8,150 bases of DNA from Methanobacteriota archaeon. Its GTDB lineage: Archaea > Thermoplasmatota > Poseidoniia > Poseidoniales > Poseidoniaceae. The notes beneath the pieces are model-generated. The model was not told where the DNA came from and searched no databases. It was given only the letters and a program-made list of their open reading frames with translations. A program made the position numbers and the translations under genes. The stretch covers positions 3,731 through 11,880 of the forward strand of contig PBXE01000050.1 in the NCBI GenBank assembly GCA_002727485.1, in the 5' to 3' direction. Positions 7,178-8,150 of this stretch are shown here, piece by piece; positions within the stretch are counted from its first letter, which is position 1; the number at the start of each line of letters is the position of its first letter.

Positions 7178-7248
7178 GACTCTGCGCAGGGGTTCTAGGT
7201 CTTGATAGTTCGGCTAAGAATCAAAAGAAAAGACACTTTCACAGTGTC
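7178..7248. promoter_or_regulatory. Divergent intergenic region between the membrane protein and M23 genes
   Basis: These 71 bases must hold both start regions. No good TATA box is visible in either direction. The notable element is an inverted repeat, GACACT-TTCAC-AGTGTC (7232-7248), ending on the base before the rightward ATG at 7249. It could be an operator or a hairpin, but six-base arms are common by chance. No Shine-Dalgarno is seen for either gene, consistent with leaderless transcripts. Confidence 0.4.
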
Positions 7249-7869
7249 ATGGTCGTAGCCCAAAAGCCATTTCATCCGGTAGTTAATCTACCTGAAGAGT
7301 ATTGGGTTTTCGATTTTACTAGGGGCGAAGATAAGACGTGGGAATGCCCGTTTGAATATCAAATTGGTAGATATAATGAATTCCGACCTGGCATGTATGA
7401 AACTGAAATATTTGGTGGAGTTAGAAATATTCACGTTGGAATTGATATTGGTGCACCTGTAGGTACTTCAGTTCATGCTTTTGGGGAAGGAAAAATTCAC
7501 AGTTTTGGGATTAATCCAGAACAAGGTTCTTATGGTCCAACAATAATTACCGAACACGATATTAATCTAATCAAATCATCGAACTTACTTATCAATAATT
7601 CTTCAGGTAAATTTTGGGCATTACATGGTCATCTTTCCGAACAAAGTCTTAATGGATTAGAGATAGGGATGAAGATTAATTCTGGCGATGTAATTGCAAA
7701 AATAGGTAATGAGAATGAGAATGGGGGATGGCCTCCACATTTACATTTTCAATTATCACTAGAGGAACCCGAAACCTTTGACTTACCCGGTGTTGTTGAG
7801 AAGAGTGAAATTGAGTCAGCATTGAAAAAATATCCTGATCCTAGAATTATTTTGGGAAGTCTATACTAA
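7249..7869 (+). CDS. Stand-alone M23/LytM-type metallopeptidase-like protein, cytosolic
   Basis: A 206-residue protein with a complete M23 zinc site: H62 and D66 in HVGID, H128 in LHGHLS, and H164/H166 in PPHLHF. By analogy with LytM, H62, D66 and H166 bind zinc while H128 and H164 act in catalysis. M23 enzymes usually cut glycine or cross-link peptide bonds in murein, which archaea lack, and this protein has no signal peptide or membrane anchor. The wider pattern (RNIHVGIDIGAP, YGP..I.EHD, GHLSEQSL, GGWPPHLHFQL, then PDPRIILG near the end) recalls, from memory, the central domain of bacterial proteins that fuse a phosphotransferase, an M23 domain and a class III aminotransferase. The substrate is therefore unclear, possibly a small amide or amine. 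A short hydrophilic insert (about 106-120) lies before the HGH motif. ATG 7249 is the first start; it lacks a Shine-Dalgarno and may be leaderless. Confidence 0.85.
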   Translation: MVVAQKPFHPVVNLPEEYWVFDFTRGEDKTWECPFEYQIGRYNEFRPGMYETEIFGGVRNIHVGIDIGAPVGTSVHAFGEGKIHSFGINPEQGSYGPTIITEHDINLIKSSNLLINNSSGKFWALHGHLSEQSLNGLEIGMKINSGDVIAKIGNENENGGWPPHLHFQLSLEEPETFDLPGVVEKSEIESALKKYPDPRIILGSLY

Positions 7870-7898
7870 AAAATATATTAGGTATTATTTACAACACT

Positions 7899-7952
7899 TG
7901 ATATTTTTTATCATTCGGTTTATTATTTTTACTAGCAAAAACCCTGTTTTTT
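7899..7952 (+). terminator. T-rich archaeal-type terminator region after the M23 gene
   Basis: Three T tracts on the plus strand (T6 at 7904-7909, T5 at 7926-7930, T6 at 7947-7952) begin 35 bases after the M23 stop. The first is also the centre of an inverted repeat, TGATA-T5-TATCA (7899-7913). Archaeal RNA polymerase terminates at U-rich tracts without needing a strong hairpin, so this is a likely end for the M23 transcript before the next promoter. Confidence 0.55.
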
Positions 7953-7974
7953 ACCTTAAAATCAACTATCGCGG

Positions 7975-7982
7975 TTATATAC
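7975..7982 (+). promoter_or_regulatory. TATA box of the aquaporin-like gene
   Basis: TTATATAC is a near-consensus archaeal TATA box, 47-54 bases before the ATG at 8029. Transcription would start about 25 bases downstream, near 8004, leaving a leader of about 25 bases that contains the G-rich ribosome site. Its position after a T-rich terminator region fits an independent transcription unit. Confidence 0.6.
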
Positions 7983-8014
7983 TATCAGGACAAGAACATA
8001 TCACTCGCAAAAGC

Positions 8015-8021
8015 GGGGGGG
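8015..8021 (+). promoter_or_regulatory. G7 run acting as probable ribosome binding site
   Basis: Seven consecutive Gs, then six As and a T, precede the ATG at 8029 with a 7-base spacer. A G run can pair with the CCUCC core of 16S rRNA through G-C and one G-U pair. It is unusual in form compared with GAGGAG at 1835-1840, and homopolymer length here should be checked for sequencing error. Confidence 0.45.
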
Positions 8022-8028
8022 AAAAAAT

Positions 8029-8150
8029 ATGGAAATAAATTGGAAACAAAATATGAACGAAATCGGGGGAGCATTCTTGCTCTCTTGGGCAGTCTTTGGA
8101 CTGGGCGGAGTAGAATTTGCCGTTGCATTAGCAGTGGCTTGGATGGCATT
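8029..8150 (+). CDS. N-terminus of a membrane protein, probably aquaporin/MIP-like (cut by window edge)
   Basis: Only the first 40 codons are present, starting at an ATG with its own TATA box and a G-rich ribosome site. After a short polar lead (MEINWKQN), residues 11-40 are almost entirely hydrophobic with many small residues: EIGGAFLLSWAVFGLGG, then VEFAVALAVAWMA. This resembles the opening of MIP-family channels, where E.xGTF.L in helix 1 is followed by GV.x.A.A as helix 2 begins, though the first helix and loop are shorter than usual. The diagnostic NPA motif would lie beyond the window, so another small membrane protein is possible. It is a separate transcription unit from the M23 gene 160 bases upstream. 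Confidence 0.5.
   Translation, partial: MEINWKQNMNEIGGAFLLSWAVFGLGGVEFAVALAVAWMA

Overview
The window reads as chromosome from an AT-rich archaeon. The arguments are an archaeal-type exosome subunit Csl4, a METTL5-type RNA methylase of the archaeal/eukaryotic lineage, a dolichol-phosphate-sugar-synthase-like glycosyltransferase, TATA-like boxes and T-tract terminators. Together with a murein-hydrolase-like M23 protein and dense packing, a marine planktonic Euryarchaeon (Marine Group II/III, Poseidoniales-like) is my best guess. That placement is inference from gene content, not from a marker search.

Layout: seven genes run on the minus strand from 7177 down to 1. In transcription order they are a 769-residue polytopic membrane protein of GT-C/oligosaccharyltransferase-like design, a GT2 glycosyltransferase, aspartate-semialdehyde dehydrogenase (asd), an unrecognised 359-residue protein with a long acidic linker, an 86-residue zinc-ribbon/coiled-coil protein, a METTL5-like RNA N6-adenine methylase, and Csl4, which is cut by the left edge. 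Gaps between them are 25 to 83 bases or less, so they probably form one or a few operons, with possible internal promoters before the 359-residue gene and before csl4. Two genes run rightward from 7249: a cytosolic M23/LytM-type protein, then, after a T-rich terminator region and a clear TATA box, the first 40 codons of a membrane protein that looks aquaporin-like.

Functionally there are three blocks. Positions 4080-7177 look like surface or lipid-linked glycan assembly. Positions 2988-4043 are amino-acid biosynthesis (aspartate family). Positions 1-1829 are RNA processing and modification: exosome cap, rRNA-type methylase and a small zinc protein translationally linked to it.

The points most worth a second look are an RRM-like RNP2 motif appended to the C-terminus of Csl4 right at the window edge, a stand-alone M23 protein resembling the middle domain of bacterial kinase-M23-aminotransferase fusions, an oligosaccharyltransferase-like membrane protein whose expected WWD-type motif is replaced, and the zinc-ribbon/methylase gene pair. 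No RNA genes, insertion sequences or CRISPR arrays were seen, and no stretch over 300 bases lacks a gene.
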